From contig NZ_JACHIK010000015.1 of the NCBI RefSeq assembly GCF_014203155.1, positions 50,012-114,011 of the forward strand: a stretch of 64,000 nt of DNA. Direction: 5' to 3'. Positions 43,052-54,639 of this stretch are shown piece after piece (the stretch's first letter is position 1; each line of letters opens with the position of its first letter). The notes beneath the pieces were generated by a model that searched no databases, was not told the DNA's origin, and was given only the letters and a program-made list of their open reading frames with translations. This stretch comes from Shinella fusca (GTDB lineage Bacteria; Pseudomonadota; Alphaproteobacteria; Rhizobiales; Rhizobiaceae). A program made the position numbers and the translations under genes.

Positions 43052-44734
43052 ATGCAGCTTTCCGACCGGCAGCGGCTTCTCTATCTGTATCTGCGTGAGG
43101 GTTGGCGCCGGTTCTCGCGAAGGCTCGCCGTGGGCCGCATCAGTGCCTTGCGCTTTTCCGGCGGCGCGCCGGACCGCCTCGTCGTCGCGCCGACGGACCT
43201 GCATCCCGCCGATTCCTTTGCCGGCGAAGAAATTGTCGGCGGCCGCTTTCCGCTCGCCGGCCGCGTTCTCGAATGCGACGGCGAATCGCCCTTCGCGCTG
43301 GAGCTTCCGTCCGAGGAATTCGCCGTGCGCCTCCATTCCTTCGGCTGGCTGCGCCACCTGCGGCTGGTCGATCCGGAAAAGGCCGCGCATACCGCCCGCT
43401 TCATCGTCGACGACTGGCTGCACAGCCACGGCCGCGTCATCGGCGGGCTTGCCTGGCGGCCGGACGTGGCGGCGCAGCGCATCATCGCCTGGCTTTCCCA
43501 CTCGCCCGTCGTGCTGAAGGATGCCGATTATCCCTTCTACCGCCGCTTCCTGAAGAGCCTCGCCTTCCAGGTGCGGTACCTGCGCCATGTGGCCGATACG
43601 ACGCGCGACGGGGAGCCGCGGCTGCGCGTGCGCATCGCGCTCGCCATGGCCTCGATCGCCATGCCGGCGTCCGGCTCCAGGATGCGGCGTGCCGCGCGCC
43701 ACCTCAATGAAGAGCTCGACCGGCAGATATTGCCAGACGGCGGCCATTGCTCGCGCAATCCGCGCGCCGCGCTCGATCTCCTGCTCGACCTGCTGCCGCT
43801 GCGCCAGACCTATGTCAATCTCGGCCACGACATGCCGGCGCAGCTCATCCCCTCCATCGACCGGATCTATCCGGCGCTGCGCTTCTTCCGCCACCAGGGC
43901 GGGGAACTCGCGCTCTTCAACGGCGCGACCTATACGCTGGCGAACGAGCTGATGTCGGCGCTGCGCTACGACGAGACCGGCGGGGCGCCGTTCAAGGCCC
44001 TGCCGTCGATCAATTACGACCGCCTCGCCGTGAAGGACACGGTCGTGCTGATGGATACCGGCCGGCCGAAATCCGTCGACCTTTCCGCGACCGCTGCCGC
44101 CGGCACGCTCTCCATCGAGATGTCCTCCGGGCGCAACCGCTTCATCGTCAATTCCGGCCGGCCGCGCTTTGCCGGCGAGGCGCTGCGGCAGATGTCGCGC
44201 ACCACGGCCGCCCATTCCGTCGCGACGCTGAACGATAGCTCCTCCTCCCGCATCTCGACCTCCCGCTTCCTCGGGCCGATCGTCATCGGCGGCGTCAGCA
44301 AGGTGGAGGTGGCGCGGACCGAGCGGGAATCGGGCGCCGACGGGATCACCGCGACGCATGACGGCTATCTCGAACGGTTCGGCCTCCTCTACGAGCGGGA
44401 TATCCTCATCGCCTCCTCGGGACGGGAAATCCGCGGGCGGGAGCGTTTCTTCAAGCCGGCCGATCCCTCGGCTCCGCCCGGCGCCGGAACGGCCGTCGTG
44501 CGCTTCCATATCCACCCGACCATCCAGCTCTATCGCGCCTCGGACAACGAGACGCGGCTGGTGGCGCCGGACGGCGAGGTCTGGGCGCTCATCTGCCTCG
44601 ACGTGCCGGTGGAGGAGGAAGAGGACGTCTTCTTCGCCGATCCGTCCGGCATCCGGGCCTCGCGCCAGCTCTCCCTCACCATGCCGCTTGCCGCCCTGCC
44701 GGAGGTTCAGTGGTCGCTGGTGCGCCAGCGCTGA
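43052..44734 (+). CDS. Heparinase II/III-family protein
   Basis: A 560-residue protein with an N-terminal alpha/alpha-toroid part and a C-terminal beta-sheet Heparinase_II_III domain. Characteristic segments are [38 protein letters not shown] and [16 protein letters not shown]. Related lyases cleave uronate polysaccharides, but the rhizobial type has no proven substrate and no clear signal peptide is seen. The ATG has AAGGAGG upstream. It runs into purH, 101 bp ahead. Confidence 0.88.
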   Translation: MQLSDRQRLLYLYLREGWRRFSRRLAVGRISALRFSGGAPDRLVVAPTDLHPADSFAGEEIVGGRFPLAGRVLECDGESPFALELPSEEFAVRLHSFGWLRHLRLVDPEKAAHTARFIVDDWLHSHGRVIGGLAWRPDVAAQRIIAWLSHSPVVLKDADYPFYRRFLKSLAFQVRYLRHVADTTRDGEPRLRVRIALAMASIAMPASGSRMRRAARHLNEELDRQILPDGGHCSRNPRAALDLLLDLLPLRQTYVNLGHDMPAQLIPSIDRIYPALRFFRHQGGELALFNGATYTLANELMSALRYDETGGAPFKALPSINYDRLAVKDTVVLMDTGRPKSVDLSATAAAGTLSIEMSSGRNRFIVNSGRPRFAGEALRQMSRTTAAHSVATLNDSSSSRISTSRFLGPIVIGGVSKVEVARTERESGADGITATHDGYLERFGLLYERDILIASSGREIRGRERFFKPADPSAPPGAGTAVVRFHIHPTIQLYRASDNETRLVAPDGEVWALICLDVPVEEEEDVFFADPSGIRASRQLSLTMPLAALPEVQWSLVRQR

Positions 44735-44835
44735 GATTTCCCGGCGCTTCGCGGTTTTCTCGCGGCGGCGGCTGTGATAACGGGGCGCATGACCATCCCG
44801 CCCCTCCTCCCCGGGGCACCAGAACGGAGCGTCCC

Positions 44836-46446
44836 ATGGCCGTCATTTCCAAGAAAATCCCCGCCCCCGATCGCGTTGCCCTGCGCACCGCGCTGCTGTC
44901 GGTGTCCGACAAGGCGGGCATCGTCGATCTCGCCCGGGCGCTCGCCGCAAAGGGCGTGAGGCTGCTGTCGACCGGTGGCACGCACAAGGCGCTTCGTGAC
45001 GCCGGCCTCGACGTGACGGACGTTTCCGAGGTCACGGGCTTTCCGGAGATCATGGACGGGCGCGTCAAGACGCTGCATCCCTCCGTGCATGGCGGGCTTC
45101 TGGCGATCCGCGACGATGCCGAGCATGTCGAGGCGATGAAGGCGCACGGCATCGGCGCCATCGACCTTGCCGTCATCAACCTCTATCCCTTCGAGGAGGT
45201 GCGCGCCAAGGGCGGCGACTATCCGACGACGGTGGAGAACATCGATATCGGCGGCCCGGCGATGATCCGCGCGGCGGCCAAGAACCATGCCTATGTGACG
45301 ATCCTCACCGATCCGGCGGATTATGCCGCGCTCATCGAGGAGCTTGCCGAGGGCTCGACCTCCTATGCCTTCCGCCAGCGCATGGCGGCAAAGGCCTATG
45401 CCCGCACGGCGGCCTATGACGCGGCGATCTCCAACTGGTTCGCCGAGGCGCTCGACATTTCCATGCCGCGCCACCGGGTCCTCGGCGGCGTCCTGAAGGA
45501 AGAGATGCGCTACGGCGAGAACCCGCACCAGAAGGCGGGCTTCTACGTCACCGGCGAGAACCGGCCCGGTGTCGCCACCGCAACGCTGCTGCAGGGCAAG
45601 CAGCTTTCCTACAACAACATCAACGACACGGACGCCGCCTTCGAGCTGGTCGCCGAGTTCCTGCCGGAGAACGGCCCGGCCTGCGCAATCATCAAGCACG
45701 CCAACCCTTGCGGCGTCGCCACCGGCAAGACGCTGAAGGAGGCCTATGCCCGGGCGCTCGCCTGCGATCCGGTCTCGGCCTTCGGCGGCATCATCGCGCT
45801 CAACTCGACGCTCGACGGCGAGACGGCGGAGGAGATCGTCAAACTCTTTACCGAGGTCATCATCGCGCCGGATGCGGACGAGAAGGCCCGCGCCATCATC
45901 GCCGGCAAGCCGAACCTGCGCCTCCTCGTCACCGGTGCCCTGCCCGATCCGCGTACCCCCGGCCTTTCCGCCAAGACGGTCTCCGGCGGCTTCCTCGTGC
46001 AGGGCCGCGACAACGGCATGGTCGAGGACCTGGAGCTGAAGGTCGTCACCAGGCGCGCGCCGACGGCGCAGGAGCTTGAGGACATGAAGTTCGCCTTCAA
46101 GGTCGCCAAGCACGTCAAGTCGAATGCCGTCGTCTATGCCAAGGACGGGCAGACGGCGGGCATCGGCGCCGGCCAGATGAGCCGCGTCGATTCCGCCCGC
46201 ATCGCCGGGCTGAAGGCCGAGGAAGCGGCCAAGGCCATGGGCCTTGCCGAGCCGCTGACGCGCGGCTCCGCCGTCGCCTCGGAAGCCTTCCTGCCCTTCG
46301 CCGACGGCCTCCTCTCGGCGATTGCCGCGGGCGCCACGGCGGTGATCCAGCCAGGCGGCTCGATGCGCGATGCGGAGGTGATCGCCGCCGCCGATGAGGC
46401 GGGCGTCGCCATGGTCTTCACCGGCATGCGCCATTTCCGCCACTGA
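44836..46446 (+). CDS. purH: Bifunctional AICAR formyltransferase / IMP cyclohydrolase
   Basis: A 536-residue PurH for the last two steps of IMP synthesis. The N-terminal IMP cyclohydrolase has [15 protein letters not shown] and [15 protein letters not shown]. The C-terminal transformylase has [23 protein letters not shown], and the catalytic Lys-His. The start at 44836 ([14 protein letters not shown]) is the family start; an upstream frame is not conserved. It ends in a clear terminator. Confidence 0.97.
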   Translation: MAVISKKIPAPDRVALRTALLSVSDKAGIVDLARALAAKGVRLLSTGGTHKALRDAGLDVTDVSEVTGFPEIMDGRVKTLHPSVHGGLLAIRDDAEHVEAMKAHGIGAIDLAVINLYPFEEVRAKGGDYPTTVENIDIGGPAMIRAAAKNHAYVTILTDPADYAALIEELAEGSTSYAFRQRMAAKAYARTAAYDAAISNWFAEALDISMPRHRVLGGVLKEEMRYGENPHQKAGFYVTGENRPGVATATLLQGKQLSYNNINDTDAAFELVAEFLPENGPACAIIKHANPCGVATGKTLKEAYARALACDPVSAFGGIIALNSTLDGETAEEIVKLFTEVIIAPDADEKARAIIAGKPNLRLLVTGALPDPRTPGLSAKTVSGGFLVQGRDNGMVEDLELKVVTRRAPTAQELEDMKFAFKVAKHVKSNAVVYAKDGQTAGIGAGQMSRVDSARIAGLKAEEAAKAMGLAEPLTRGSAVASEAFLPFADGLLSAIAAGATAVIQPGGSMRDAEVIAAADEAGVAMVFTGMRHFRH

Positions 46447-46471
46447 GCCGGAGTCTTCGCCGGTGTCGAAG

Positions 46472-46500
46472 CGCCCCGCTTGCGGGGCGTTTTGCGTTTC
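46472..46500 (+). terminator. Rho-independent terminator of purH
   Basis: CGCCCCGC (46472-46479) and GCGGGGCG (46482-46489) around a CTTG turn, followed by TTTTGCGTTT. 25 bp past the purH stop and overlapping the end of the convergent MFS gene. Confidence 0.8.
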
Positions 46501-47884
46501 AGGCCTCGACCTTGGCGGCCGGATAGGGTGTGCGCAGGAGGAGCAGGAAGCCGGCGAGAAGGAAGACGACGAGCGCCATCATGCCGAGCCGCGCCGAGTC
46601 CGTGGCGCTGGTGACGAGCGCGACGGAGAGCGGGGCGAGGAAGGACGTCGCGCGGCCCGAAAGGGCATAGAGGCCGAAATAGCGGCCGGCCTCGTCGGGA
46701 TGGACGCTTCTTGCGAGATAGGAGCGCGCGGAGGCCTGCACGGGGCCGAAGGCGAGGCCGATAAGGAGGCCGTAGAGGATATAGGCCTTTTCTGCGGCGG
46801 TGCCGAAAAGCCCGCCGGAATCGGCTGCCGGCAGGGGGATGAGCCCGAACAGGGTGAAGCCCGGGCCGGTGGAGACGATGCCGACGGTCGCGACCGTCAG
46901 GCAGACGAGGCTGACGACGACCACGCTCTTCGAGCCGAGGCGCGCGTCCAGCCGGCTGGCATAGAGGCAGCCGCCGATGGCGACGACATTGAGGATGATG
47001 CCGTAGACGCCGAGTTCGAAGGTCTGCCAGGCGAACATGCCGGCCGCGAAGGTGCCGCCGAGCGCCAGGAGGCCGTTGACGCCGTCCTGGTAGATCATGC
47101 GCGCCACGAGGAAGCGCAGGATGCCCGGCTTGTTCCTGAGATCGCGGAGGGCGGCGGAAAGATCGGTGAAACCGGCGCGCACGGCGGCAGCGATCGGCAG
47201 GCCGCGTCTCTGGTCCGGCGTGAAGAAGAACATCGGCAGGATAAAGACGAAATACCAGACGGCCGAGATCGGCCCGGTGATGCGCGCATCCTCGCCCGTC
47301 GCCGGATCGAGACCGAAGAGCGGGGGAATGCCGATCGCCGTCCTGCCGGTTTCGGGGTTGGCGGACAGCAATGCCACGACCGCGATCAGCACGATCATGC
47401 CGCCGAGATAGCCGAGGCCCCAGGCGATGTTGGAGATGCGCCCCGTCTCGGCCGGGCTGACAAGACGCGGCATCATGGAATCGTTGAAGACGATGGAGAA
47501 TTCCGCCGCCACGGTTGCCAGCACGATCATCGCCATGGCGAAGACGAGGCTGCTGCCGGGCGCGGCGTTCCAGAGGGGGAGAAGCGAGAGGATCTTTATG
47601 ACGGCAAAGGTCGCGATCCAGGGTTTTCGCGCGCCGGAGGCGTCGGCGATGGAGCCCATGATCGGGGCAAGAAGCGCAATGACGATGCCGGCGATGGTGA
47701 GCGTGTAGCTCCAGGCGGCCTGTCCGGCGGCGGGATCGGCCGCCAGCCGCGAGACGAGATAGGGCCCGAAGATGAAGGTGGTGATGACCGTGAAGAACGG
47801 CTGCGCCGCCCAGTCGAACAGCATCCAGCCTGCAATGCCGAGGCGGCTTGCGCGCGGCTCCCGGCCTTCCGAAACACCCGTCAT
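46499..47884 (-). CDS. MFS transporter, UMF1 family
   Basis: A 461-residue, 12-segment major facilitator protein. It begins [24 protein letters not shown], the hallmark of UMF1/Atg22-like MFS proteins, followed by [16 protein letters not shown] (loop 2-3 motif). The substrate is unknown; relatives are proposed to export small molecules. It lies alone between purH (convergent) and the glutamate dehydrogenase gene (same strand, 83 bp upstream). Confidence 0.88.
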   Translation of the reverse strand: MTGVSEGREPRASRLGIAGWMLFDWAAQPFFTVITTFIFGPYLVSRLAADPAAGQAAWSYTLTIAGIVIALLAPIMGSIADASGARKPWIATFAVIKILSLLPLWNAAPGSSLVFAMAMIVLATVAAEFSIVFNDSMMPRLVSPAETGRISNIAWGLGYLGGMIVLIAVVALLSANPETGRTAIGIPPLFGLDPATGEDARITGPISAVWYFVFILPMFFFTPDQRRGLPIAAAVRAGFTDLSAALRDLRNKPGILRFLVARMIYQDGVNGLLALGGTFAAGMFAWQTFELGVYGIILNVVAIGGCLYASRLDARLGSKSVVVVSLVCLTVATVGIVSTGPGFTLFGLIPLPAADSGGLFGTAAEKAYILYGLLIGLAFGPVQASARSYLARSVHPDEAGRYFGLYALSGRATSFLAPLSVALVTSATDSARLGMMALVVFLLAGFLLLLRTPYPAAKVEA

Positions 47885-47966
47885 CGCCCCTCCCGTCGAC
47901 AGGGCGATCGCGCCCGTCCTCAGCCGGCTAACGGACCTTTCCGCCCGTCAGCCGGCCCGGACTGTG

Positions 47967-50900
47967 TCATTTCGCCCTTTCCTGCGCAAGGTCGCTGAGG
48001 ACGCCGGCGGCGACGGAGACCTTGGCGAGGGTCGCCTCGCCCGCTTCCGTCAGCGCGGAGAGGTTCGCCGTCACCCGCGTGAGCCGTCCCTTCTCCGCCT
48101 GCTGCCAGGCGGCAAGCGGCGCCTTGTCGCCCTTGTAGCGGGTGAGGATGGCGGTCGCGAGATCGCGGCGCGCATTGGCGATGTCAGTGAGGCTGCGCTG
48201 CAGGGCGAGCGCCTCGTAGAGATCGCCCGTCGGGATACGGCTTGCGGACGACAGCAGCCGGCCGATGTTCAGCGCGGCGCTGATGCCGGCGAAGGTCTGC
48301 GCCGTCTTGCCGAGGTTGTCGCCGGTGGCGCTCGCGATCAGCATGACCTCCGGCACGAAGGTCAGCATGGAGAGCGTGGCGATCTCCTCCGCCAGCTCCG
48401 TCGGCACGCCCTCGTCCTCATAGGCATGGGCCTTGCGGCGGGTCTCGTCGGCGGCGGTCTCCGAGACCAGCGTGGCAAGGTTCGGCCGGAGCTGCTTCAG
48501 CGCCTGCCTCAGCTTGTGGATCGCCTCGCTCATTGGGCCGGACACGGCGCCCGTCGTCAAAAGCAGGCCGGTGACGGCGGCGTAGATGCGGCCGATCTCC
48601 TCGTAGAGGTCGTTCTGCACGGAGCCGGACACCACGTTGTCCAGCGCATCGACGCCGGCATAGAGCGCTTGCAGGCCGTAGCCGTCGCGGGCGATGACGG
48701 CCGCCTTCACGGCGTCTGCCGGGCCGAAGCCGGTGCCGTCGGTGAGCGTGGTGACGAAGGCCGGTCCGCCCCGGTTGATCACCTCGTTGGCGAGGATCGT
48801 CGCAATGATCTCGCGGCGCAGGCGGTGCGAGAGGATGTCATCCGCATAGGCCTTCTGCATCTTGGCCGGGAAATAGCCGGTCAGCGTCGGCTCGAAATAG
48901 GGCTCGTCCGGCAGGCTCGTGTGGACCAGCTCGTCGAACAGCACCAGCTTGGCATAGGAAAGCAGTACGCCGATCTCCGGCCGCGTCAGCGGCTTGCCGG
49001 CCTGGTAGCGCTCGGCGAGCGTGCGGTCGTCGGGCAGCGTCTCGACCTTGCGGTTGAGCTGGCCGGCGGCCTCCAGCCGGTCCATCAGGCGCGTCAGCGG
49101 CGCACGGTTGGCCGCGCCCTGCTTTTCGGTGAGCGAGATCGCCAGCGATTGCAGGTAGTTGTTGCGCAGCACGAGATGGCCCACCTCGTCCGTCATCGAG
49201 GCGAGCAGCACGTTGCGCTTGGCGCGCGTCAGCCGCTCGTCGCGCATGGCCGAGGCGAGCGCGATCTTGATGTTGACCTCGACGTCCGAGGAATTCACGC
49301 CGGCCGAATTGTCGATGGCGTCGGAGTTGCAGCGCCCGCCCTTGAGGCCGAAGGCGATGCGGCCGCGCTGCGTCACGCCGAGGTTGGCCCCTTCGCCGAT
49401 CACCTTGGCCCGCACGTCGTCGGCGACGATGCGGATCGGGTCGTTGGCGCGGTCGCCCACCTCCGCGTCCGTCTCGTTCTGGCCGCGGATATAGGTGCCG
49501 ATGCCGCCGAACCAGAGAAGATCGACCGGCGCCTTCAGGATCGCCGTCATGATCTCGAAGGGGGTGGCCTTGGCCTTGTCGATGCCGATGGCGGCCATGG
49601 CCTCCGGCGTCAGCGTCACGGATTTTTCCGTGCGCGGAATGATCATCGCGCCCTTGGAGAGCACCGAGCGGTCATAGTCCTGCCAGCTCGAACGCGGCAG
49701 GTTGAACATGCGGCGGCGCTCGGCGAAGGACGTATCGATATCCGGGTTGGGATCAATGAAGATGTCGCGGTGGTCGAAGGCGGCGATCAGCCGGATCTTG
49801 CGCGACAGCAGCATGCCGTTGCCGAAGACGTCGCCCGACATGTCGCCGACGCCGGCGACGGTGAAGGGCGTCTTCTGGATGTCGATGTTCATCTCGCGGA
49901 AATGGCGCTTGACGGTTTCCCAGGCGCCGCGGGCGGTGATGCCCATCTTCTTGTGGTCGTAGCCGGCCGAGCCGCCCGAGGCAAAGGCGTCGTCGAGCCA
50001 GAAGCCGGCTTCCTGCGCAAGGCCGTTCGCCGTGTCGGAGAAGGTCGCCGTGCCCTTGTCGGCGGCGACGACGAAATAGGGGTCGTCCCCGTCGAGCCGC
50101 ACCGTATCGGCCGGCGGCACGACGTCCTGGCCGACGATATTGTCGGTGACGGAAAGCAGGGTGCGGATATAGGTCTTGTAGGCCTCGGTGCCGGCCTTGA
50201 AGACCGCCTCGCGGTTGCCGCCGGCGGGAAGCTGCTTGGGATAGAAGCCGCCCTTGGCGCCGACCGGCACGATGACCGCGTTCTTCACCTGCTGCGCCTT
50301 GACGAGGCCGAGCACTTCGGTGCGGTAGTCCTGCGCGCGGTCGGACCAGCGAAGGCCGCCGCGGGCGACCTTGCCGAAGCGCAGGTGCACGCCCTCGACC
50401 TCCGCGCCGTAAACGAAGATCTCGCGGAAAGGCCGCGGCTCGGGCAGGCCTTCGAGCTGTTTGGGGTCGAGCTTGATCGCCAGCGTCTTGCGCGGCCTGC
50501 CGTCGGCATCGTGCTGGAAGTAGTTGGTGCGCAGCGTCGCGCCGATGGCGTTGACGTAGCGGCGCAGGATCCGGTCCTCGTCGAGGCTCGGCACCTTTGT
50601 CAGCGCCTCCTCGATGGCGGCCGAGAGCTCGGTGGATTTCTTCTCCCGCTGCCGTTCGGAGAGTTTCGGGTCCAGCCGTGCGTCGAACAGGCGGAAGAGA
50701 TCGGCGGCGATCGCCGGATACTTGTTCAGCGTATCGGCGATATAACCCTGCGAATAGGCGATGCCCGTCTGACGCAGGTAGCGTGAATAGGTGCGCAGCG
50801 CCATGATCTCACGGGCCGAAAGGCCGGCGGCGAGGATGAGGCGGTTCAGCGCGTCGTCGTCCACCTCGCCGTGCCAGGCGGCGAGGAACGCCTCCTCCAG

Positions 50901-52745
50901 CATCGGGCTCAGCTTGGGATTGATCTCCAGCCCCTCGCGCTGCTTCAGCTCCATGTCGTGCAGGATGACGCGGCGCTCGCTGCCGTCGGGATCGGTGAGC
51001 ATCAGGACGTGCGTCTGCTCGCTGACGACGTTGAAACCGAGGTTTTCCAGCAGCGGCACGCGCCGCGACAGCGAGACCGGCTCGCCGGCATGGAATATCT
51101 TCAATTCGACCGTGCTCGGATCGGTGTTCCAAGCCTTGCGGTAGAAGGCGATGCGGATCGGATTCTCCGCCGTCGCCGTGGTGATGAGGGCAAGGTCCGC
51201 ATGGGCCTCGGTGGGCGTGAAGTCCTCCTGGTAGCCGCGGTCGGTGACGAGCCGCACACCGTCGGGATCGGACAGCGCCTCGAAGCGGTCGGTCCAGCGC
51301 GTCGCGATCTCGCGCACGGCCTGTTCAAGCTTTGCCTGCGGAATGCGTGGCGTCTTGCCGCCGGATCGGCCGATGATGAAGTGGACGCGGGCAAGGCCGC
51401 CCTCCGGGAAAGCCGGATAATAGGCCGAGACGCGGCCGTCGTAAGCCGACTTCAGGAAATTGCCGATCTTCTCGCGCACGTCCGAATCGTACTGCTCGCG
51501 CGGCACGTAGACGATGACCGAGACGAAGCGGTCGAAGCGGTCGATGCGCGGCAGCACGCGGATGCGCGGCCGGTCGGAGAGCTCGTTGATCTGCTCGCAG
51601 AAGGTGGAAAGCAGGCCGGTGTCGATCTGGAAGAGATCGTCGCGCGGGTAGGATTCCAGCGTGTTGATCAGCATCTTGCCGGAATGGCTCTTCGGGTCGT
51701 AGCCGAAATGCTCGACGACGGCCTCCACCTTGGAGCGCAGGAGCGGGATCTGCCCGGCGGCGTGCGTATAGGCGGTCGAAGTGAAGAGGCCGACGATGCG
51801 CAGTTCGCCCACCACCTTGCCCTTCTCGTCGAAGCGTTTCAGGCCGACATAATCCATATAGGCGCGGCGGTGCACGAGGGACTTCACGTTGGCCTTGGTG
51901 ACGATGAGGAAATCCGGGCCTTCGAGGAATTCGAGGATTTCCGGCGTCGTCGTCACGGCGTCCTTGCCAAGGCGCAGCACGCGCACGTCCGGATCGGAGA
52001 GAATGCCGAGACCCTCGCCGCCGCGTTCCACCGTGGCGGCCTCACCCTTGCCGGAATAGGTGTATTCCCGCATGCCGAGGAAGGTGAAGTTGTTGCCGCG
52101 CAGCCAGTCGAGGAAGGCGAGCGCCTCGCTCTTGCCGGGCTTGTCCTTGGCGTAGCGCTCCATGTCGGCCATGGTGCTGCCGAGCTTTTCCAGCATGGCG
52201 GGCCAGTCGTCGACGGCGAGGTGGACCTGGTCCAGCACGGTCTTCATGCGCTCGACGAGCGAGGCGGCCTCGCCCGGCGAAAGCTCGGACAGGTGGATCT
52301 CGATATGGCTTATGCGCTGGGCGGGATCGCTCTCCTCGTCCGGCGAGAAGAGCTTCGGCGCCTCGCCCGGCGCCACCACGAGGATCGGGTGGACGGCAAG
52401 GTGGATGTCGCGGTGCGTGCTCGTCACCTCGCCCATCACCGAATCGTAAAGGAACGGCTGGTTGCGGTCGGTGACGGAAAGGATCGAGACGGGCTGGCCC
52501 TGCGGCGCCACCTCCGGCAGCGTCGTGACGGTGACGCGCGGCTCGCTGCCGTCGAAGGCCTCGATCTCGGCCATGGCATGGGCGGCGGCGGCGGCCAGCA
52601 TCTCGCCGGTATAGTGCTCGATGTCGTCCTTGCTGGCCCGCCCGAAAAGAATGTCCGGGTTCAATGTCCTTGCGCCGAGGGCGGCTGCTGCGGCCTTTGC
52701 GGCCTCGATGTGTTTTTCTCGTTTCACGTTGGTCCTGGCACCCAT
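47967..52745 (-). CDS. NAD-specific glutamate dehydrogenase, large (180-kDa) type
   Basis: A 1592-residue protein of the GDH/large class. There is a long N-terminal regulatory half with ACT-like segments (PFLYDSVMGEV, VYVPREQYDSDVREKIG) and a central dehydrogenase domain (GRPRKTLAIKLDPKQ, VPVGAKGGFYPKQ). The NAD-binding part is KVIGEGANLGVTQRGR, and a helical C-terminus ends the protein. It deaminates glutamate to 2-oxoglutarate and ammonia. Size is normal for the class. The gene has its own 273-bp promoter region, AT-rich for this window. Confidence 0.95.
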   Translation of the reverse strand: MGARTNVKREKHIEAAKAAAAALGARTLNPDILFGRASKDDIEHYTGEMLAAAAAHAMAEIEAFDGSEPRVTVTTLPEVAPQGQPVSILSVTDRNQPFLYDSVMGEVTSTHRDIHLAVHPILVVAPGEAPKLFSPDEESDPAQRISHIEIHLSELSPGEAASLVERMKTVLDQVHLAVDDWPAMLEKLGSTMADMERYAKDKPGKSEALAFLDWLRGNNFTFLGMREYTYSGKGEAATVERGGEGLGILSDPDVRVLRLGKDAVTTTPEILEFLEGPDFLIVTKANVKSLVHRRAYMDYVGLKRFDEKGKVVGELRIVGLFTSTAYTHAAGQIPLLRSKVEAVVEHFGYDPKSHSGKMLINTLESYPRDDLFQIDTGLLSTFCEQINELSDRPRIRVLPRIDRFDRFVSVIVYVPREQYDSDVREKIGNFLKSAYDGRVSAYYPAFPEGGLARVHFIIGRSGGKTPRIPQAKLEQAVREIATRWTDRFEALSDPDGVRLVTDRGYQEDFTPTEAHADLALITTATAENPIRIAFYRKAWNTDPSTVELKIFHAGEPVSLSRRVPLLENLGFNVVSEQTHVLMLTDPDGSERRVILHDMELKQREGLEINPKLSPMLEEAFLAAWHGEVDDDALNRLILAAGLSAREIMALRTYSRYLRQTGIAYSQGYIADTLNKYPAIAADLFRLFDARLDPKLSERQREKKSTELSAAIEEALTKVPSLDEDRILRRYVNAIGATLRTNYFQHDADGRPRKTLAIKLDPKQLEGLPEPRPFREIFVYGAEVEGVHLRFGKVARGGLRWSDRAQDYRTEVLGLVKAQQVKNAVIVPVGAKGGFYPKQLPAGGNREAVFKAGTEAYKTYIRTLLSVTDNIVGQDVVPPADTVRLDGDDPYFVVAADKGTATFSDTANGLAQEAGFWLDDAFASGGSAGYDHKKMGITARGAWETVKRHFREMNIDIQKTPFTVAGVGDMSGDVFGNGMLLSRKIRLIAAFDHRDIFIDPNPDIDTSFAERRRMFNLPRSSWQDYDRSVLSKGAMIIPRTEKSVTLTPEAMAAIGIDKAKATPFEIMTAILKAPVDLLWFGGIGTYIRGQNETDAEVGDRANDPIRIVADDVRAKVIGEGANLGVTQRGRIAFGLKGGRCNSDAIDNSAGVNSSDVEVNIKIALASAMRDERLTRAKRNVLLASMTDEVGHLVLRNNYLQSLAISLTEKQGAANRAPLTRLMDRLEAAGQLNRKVETLPDDRTLAERYQAGKPLTRPEIGVLLSYAKLVLFDELVHTSLPDEPYFEPTLTGYFPAKMQKAYADDILSHRLRREIIATILANEVINRGGPAFVTTLTDGTGFGPADAVKAAVIARDGYGLQALYAGVDALDNVVSGSVQNDLYEEIGRIYAAVTGLLLTTGAVSGPMSEAIHKLRQALKQLRPNLATLVSETAADETRRKAHAYEDEGVPTELAEEIATLSMLTFVPEVMLIASATGDNLGKTAQTFAGISAALNIGRLLSSASRIPTGDLYEALALQRSLTDIANARRDLATAILTRYKGDKAPLAAWQQAEKGRLTRVTANLSALTEAGEATLAKVSVAAGVLSDLAQERAK

Positions 52746-53018
52746 GGAATTCTCCCTCGAATCCGATGCCGGGACGTTAGCAGAAGAAAAAACACCTGCA
52801 GCGAAATTTGTGATTTTCCGAGAAAATTCAATCGATTTTGTCCAAAACAGGTCAGTTCTACTGTCGTTTCGTCGTGAATTTCCTGTTTTTTCGTCGAAAA
52901 GCAGCCCGAAACCGGCCGAAGCCTCTCGGAGGCACTTGTCGGGATGGATGTTCGATGCCGCGGGCGTTGACAGGAATGAGCCGCCTTGCGATCACTCGGC
53001 CAGGAAAGGGAGCCGGCT

Positions 53019-53894
53019 ATGAACGAGAGCGACAAGGGCACGGTCATCGTGATTTCGAGCCATGTGGTGCGCGGCACGGTGGGCAACCGCGCCGCCGTCT
53101 TTGCGCTCGAAACGCTCGGCCATCCGGTCTGGGCGCTGCCGACCGTCATCCTGCCCTGGCATCCCGGTCACGGCCGGTCGACGCGGGTGCCGGTCTCGGC
53201 CGAGGATTTTGACGCGATCGTCTCCGACCTCATCCGCGCGCCCTGGCGCGGCGAGGTGAAGGCCGTGCTCTCCGGCTATCTCGGCAGCGCCACGCAGGCG
53301 CGTTCCGTGGCCCGGCTGGTGGAGAGCCTTCGGGCCGACAATCCCGACCTGCTCTACATGTGCGATCCCGTCTGCGGCGACGACCGCGGCCTCTACGTGC
53401 CGGAGGAAACGGCGGCGGCAATCCGCGACAGCCTCATTCCGCTCGCCTCGGTGGCGACGCCCAACCGCTTCGAGCTCGCCTGGCTTGCCGGCGCGCCGCT
53501 GGAAACCAATGCGGCGATCATGGAAGCGGCCCTGTCGCTCGGCCCGCCGCGCATGCTCGTCACCTCCGCCCTGCCGATGATGGCGGGCAGCACGGGCAAC
53601 CTGTATCTCTCCGGCACCGGCGCGCTGCTCGCCGAGCACCGCATCGTGCCGAACCCGCCGAACGGCACGGGGGACCTGCTTTCGGCGATCTTCCTCTCCC
53701 GCCTGATGGAAGGCCTGCCGGAGGAACGCGCATTGATGACGGCGACGGCCAGCGTCTTCGAGATCGTCGCGCGCACGGCAAAGCGCGGTGCCGACGAGCT
53801 GACGCTGGAGCAGGACGCCTCCAGCATTTCGACGCCGATGGCCATGGTGCAGATGCGCCGCCTGATGCATCCCGGCCAGATCCGCCGGCGCTGA
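53019..53894 (+). CDS. pdxY: Pyridoxal kinase PdxY
   Basis: A 291-residue ribokinase-fold kinase from ATG 53019 (MNESDKGTVIVISSHVVRG). It has GNRAAVFALETLGHPVWALP, YMCDPVCGDD, and the catalytic GTGD motif in PNGTGDLLSAIFL. It phosphorylates pyridoxal in B6 salvage. AGGAAAGGGAG lies upstream. An earlier in-frame Met (52986) has no support. Carbonic anhydrase follows on the same strand, 98 bp on. Confidence 0.93.
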   Translation: MNESDKGTVIVISSHVVRGTVGNRAAVFALETLGHPVWALPTVILPWHPGHGRSTRVPVSAEDFDAIVSDLIRAPWRGEVKAVLSGYLGSATQARSVARLVESLRADNPDLLYMCDPVCGDDRGLYVPEETAAAIRDSLIPLASVATPNRFELAWLAGAPLETNAAIMEAALSLGPPRMLVTSALPMMAGSTGNLYLSGTGALLAEHRIVPNPPNGTGDLLSAIFLSRLMEGLPEERALMTATASVFEIVARTAKRGADELTLEQDASSISTPMAMVQMRRLMHPGQIRRR

Positions 53895-53992
53895 ACGATC
53901 CGGTCTTGCGCCGTGCCGCCCGGAATGGTTTATGCGGAAAGCCGGATGGAGCCTCGTCCGGCGGATCGTCCGCACGGGAGTATTCCGACGCC

Positions 53993-54637
53993 ATGAACCG
54001 CTTTCCCGATCGTCTCATGAATGGCTACCGCAACTTCATGTCCGGCCGCTATGCCGAGCAATCGGCGCGCTACCGGGCGCTGGCCGAGACGGGCCAGAAA
54101 CCGAAGACGCTGGTGATCGCCTGTTGCGATTCCCGCGCCGCGCCGGAGACCATCTTCGACTGCGGGCCGGGCGAGCTCTTCGTCGTGCGCAACGTCGCCA
54201 ACCTCGTGCCGCCCTATGAGCCGGACAGCCAGTTCCACGCCACCTCCGCCGCCCTCGAATTCGCCGTCCAGTCGCTGAAGGTCAGCGACATCGTGGTGAT
54301 GGGGCACGGGCGCTGCGGCGGCATTTCCGCCGCGCTCGACCCCGATGCCGAGCCGCTGTCGCCCGGCGACTTCATCGGCCAGTGGATGGGTATGCTGAAG
54401 CCCGTCGCCGAGCAGATCCAGGGCGCCGAGCTCCTCACCAAGGCGGAGCGCCAGCGCGCGCTGGAGCGCGTTTCCATCCGCAACTCGCTCTCCAACCTCA
54501 GGACGTTCCCCTGTGTCCGCATCCTGGAGGAGAAGGGCCGCCTGCAACTGCACGGCGCCTGGTTCGACATCTCCAGCGGCGAATTGTGGATCATGGACGC
54601 CAAGACCGGCGATTTCCTGCGGCCGGACGAAATGTAA
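53993..54637 (+). CDS. Beta-class carbonic anhydrase
   Basis: A 214-residue zinc enzyme from ATG 53993 (MNRFPDRLMNGYRNFM). Zinc ligands are Cys44 (in CCDSR, with Asp46 and Arg48), His105 and Cys108 (HGRCGG). It interconverts CO2 and bicarbonate in the cytoplasm. The long open frame upstream is the shadow of pdxY. A terminator-like hairpin follows, and the transglycosylase gene converges on it. Confidence 0.95.
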   Translation: MNRFPDRLMNGYRNFMSGRYAEQSARYRALAETGQKPKTLVIACCDSRAAPETIFDCGPGELFVVRNVANLVPPYEPDSQFHATSAALEFAVQSLKVSDIVVMGHGRCGGISAALDPDAEPLSPGDFIGQWMGMLKPVAEQIQGAELLTKAERQRALERVSIRNSLSNLRTFPCVRILEEKGRLQLHGAWFDISSGELWIMDAKTGDFLRPDEM

Positions 54638-54639
54638 AA

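Noticed and set aside
47772..50786. A 1004-codon plus-strand frame opposite the NAD-glutamate dehydrogenase
   Set aside because: Antisense of a clear 1592-residue enzyme. The translation is low-complexity (Gly/Arg/Val/Asp) without motifs.
52721..52740. GTTTCACGTTGG near the start of the glutamate dehydrogenase gene as a seventh parS
   Set aside because: Only half of the palindrome matches; the second arm is lost.
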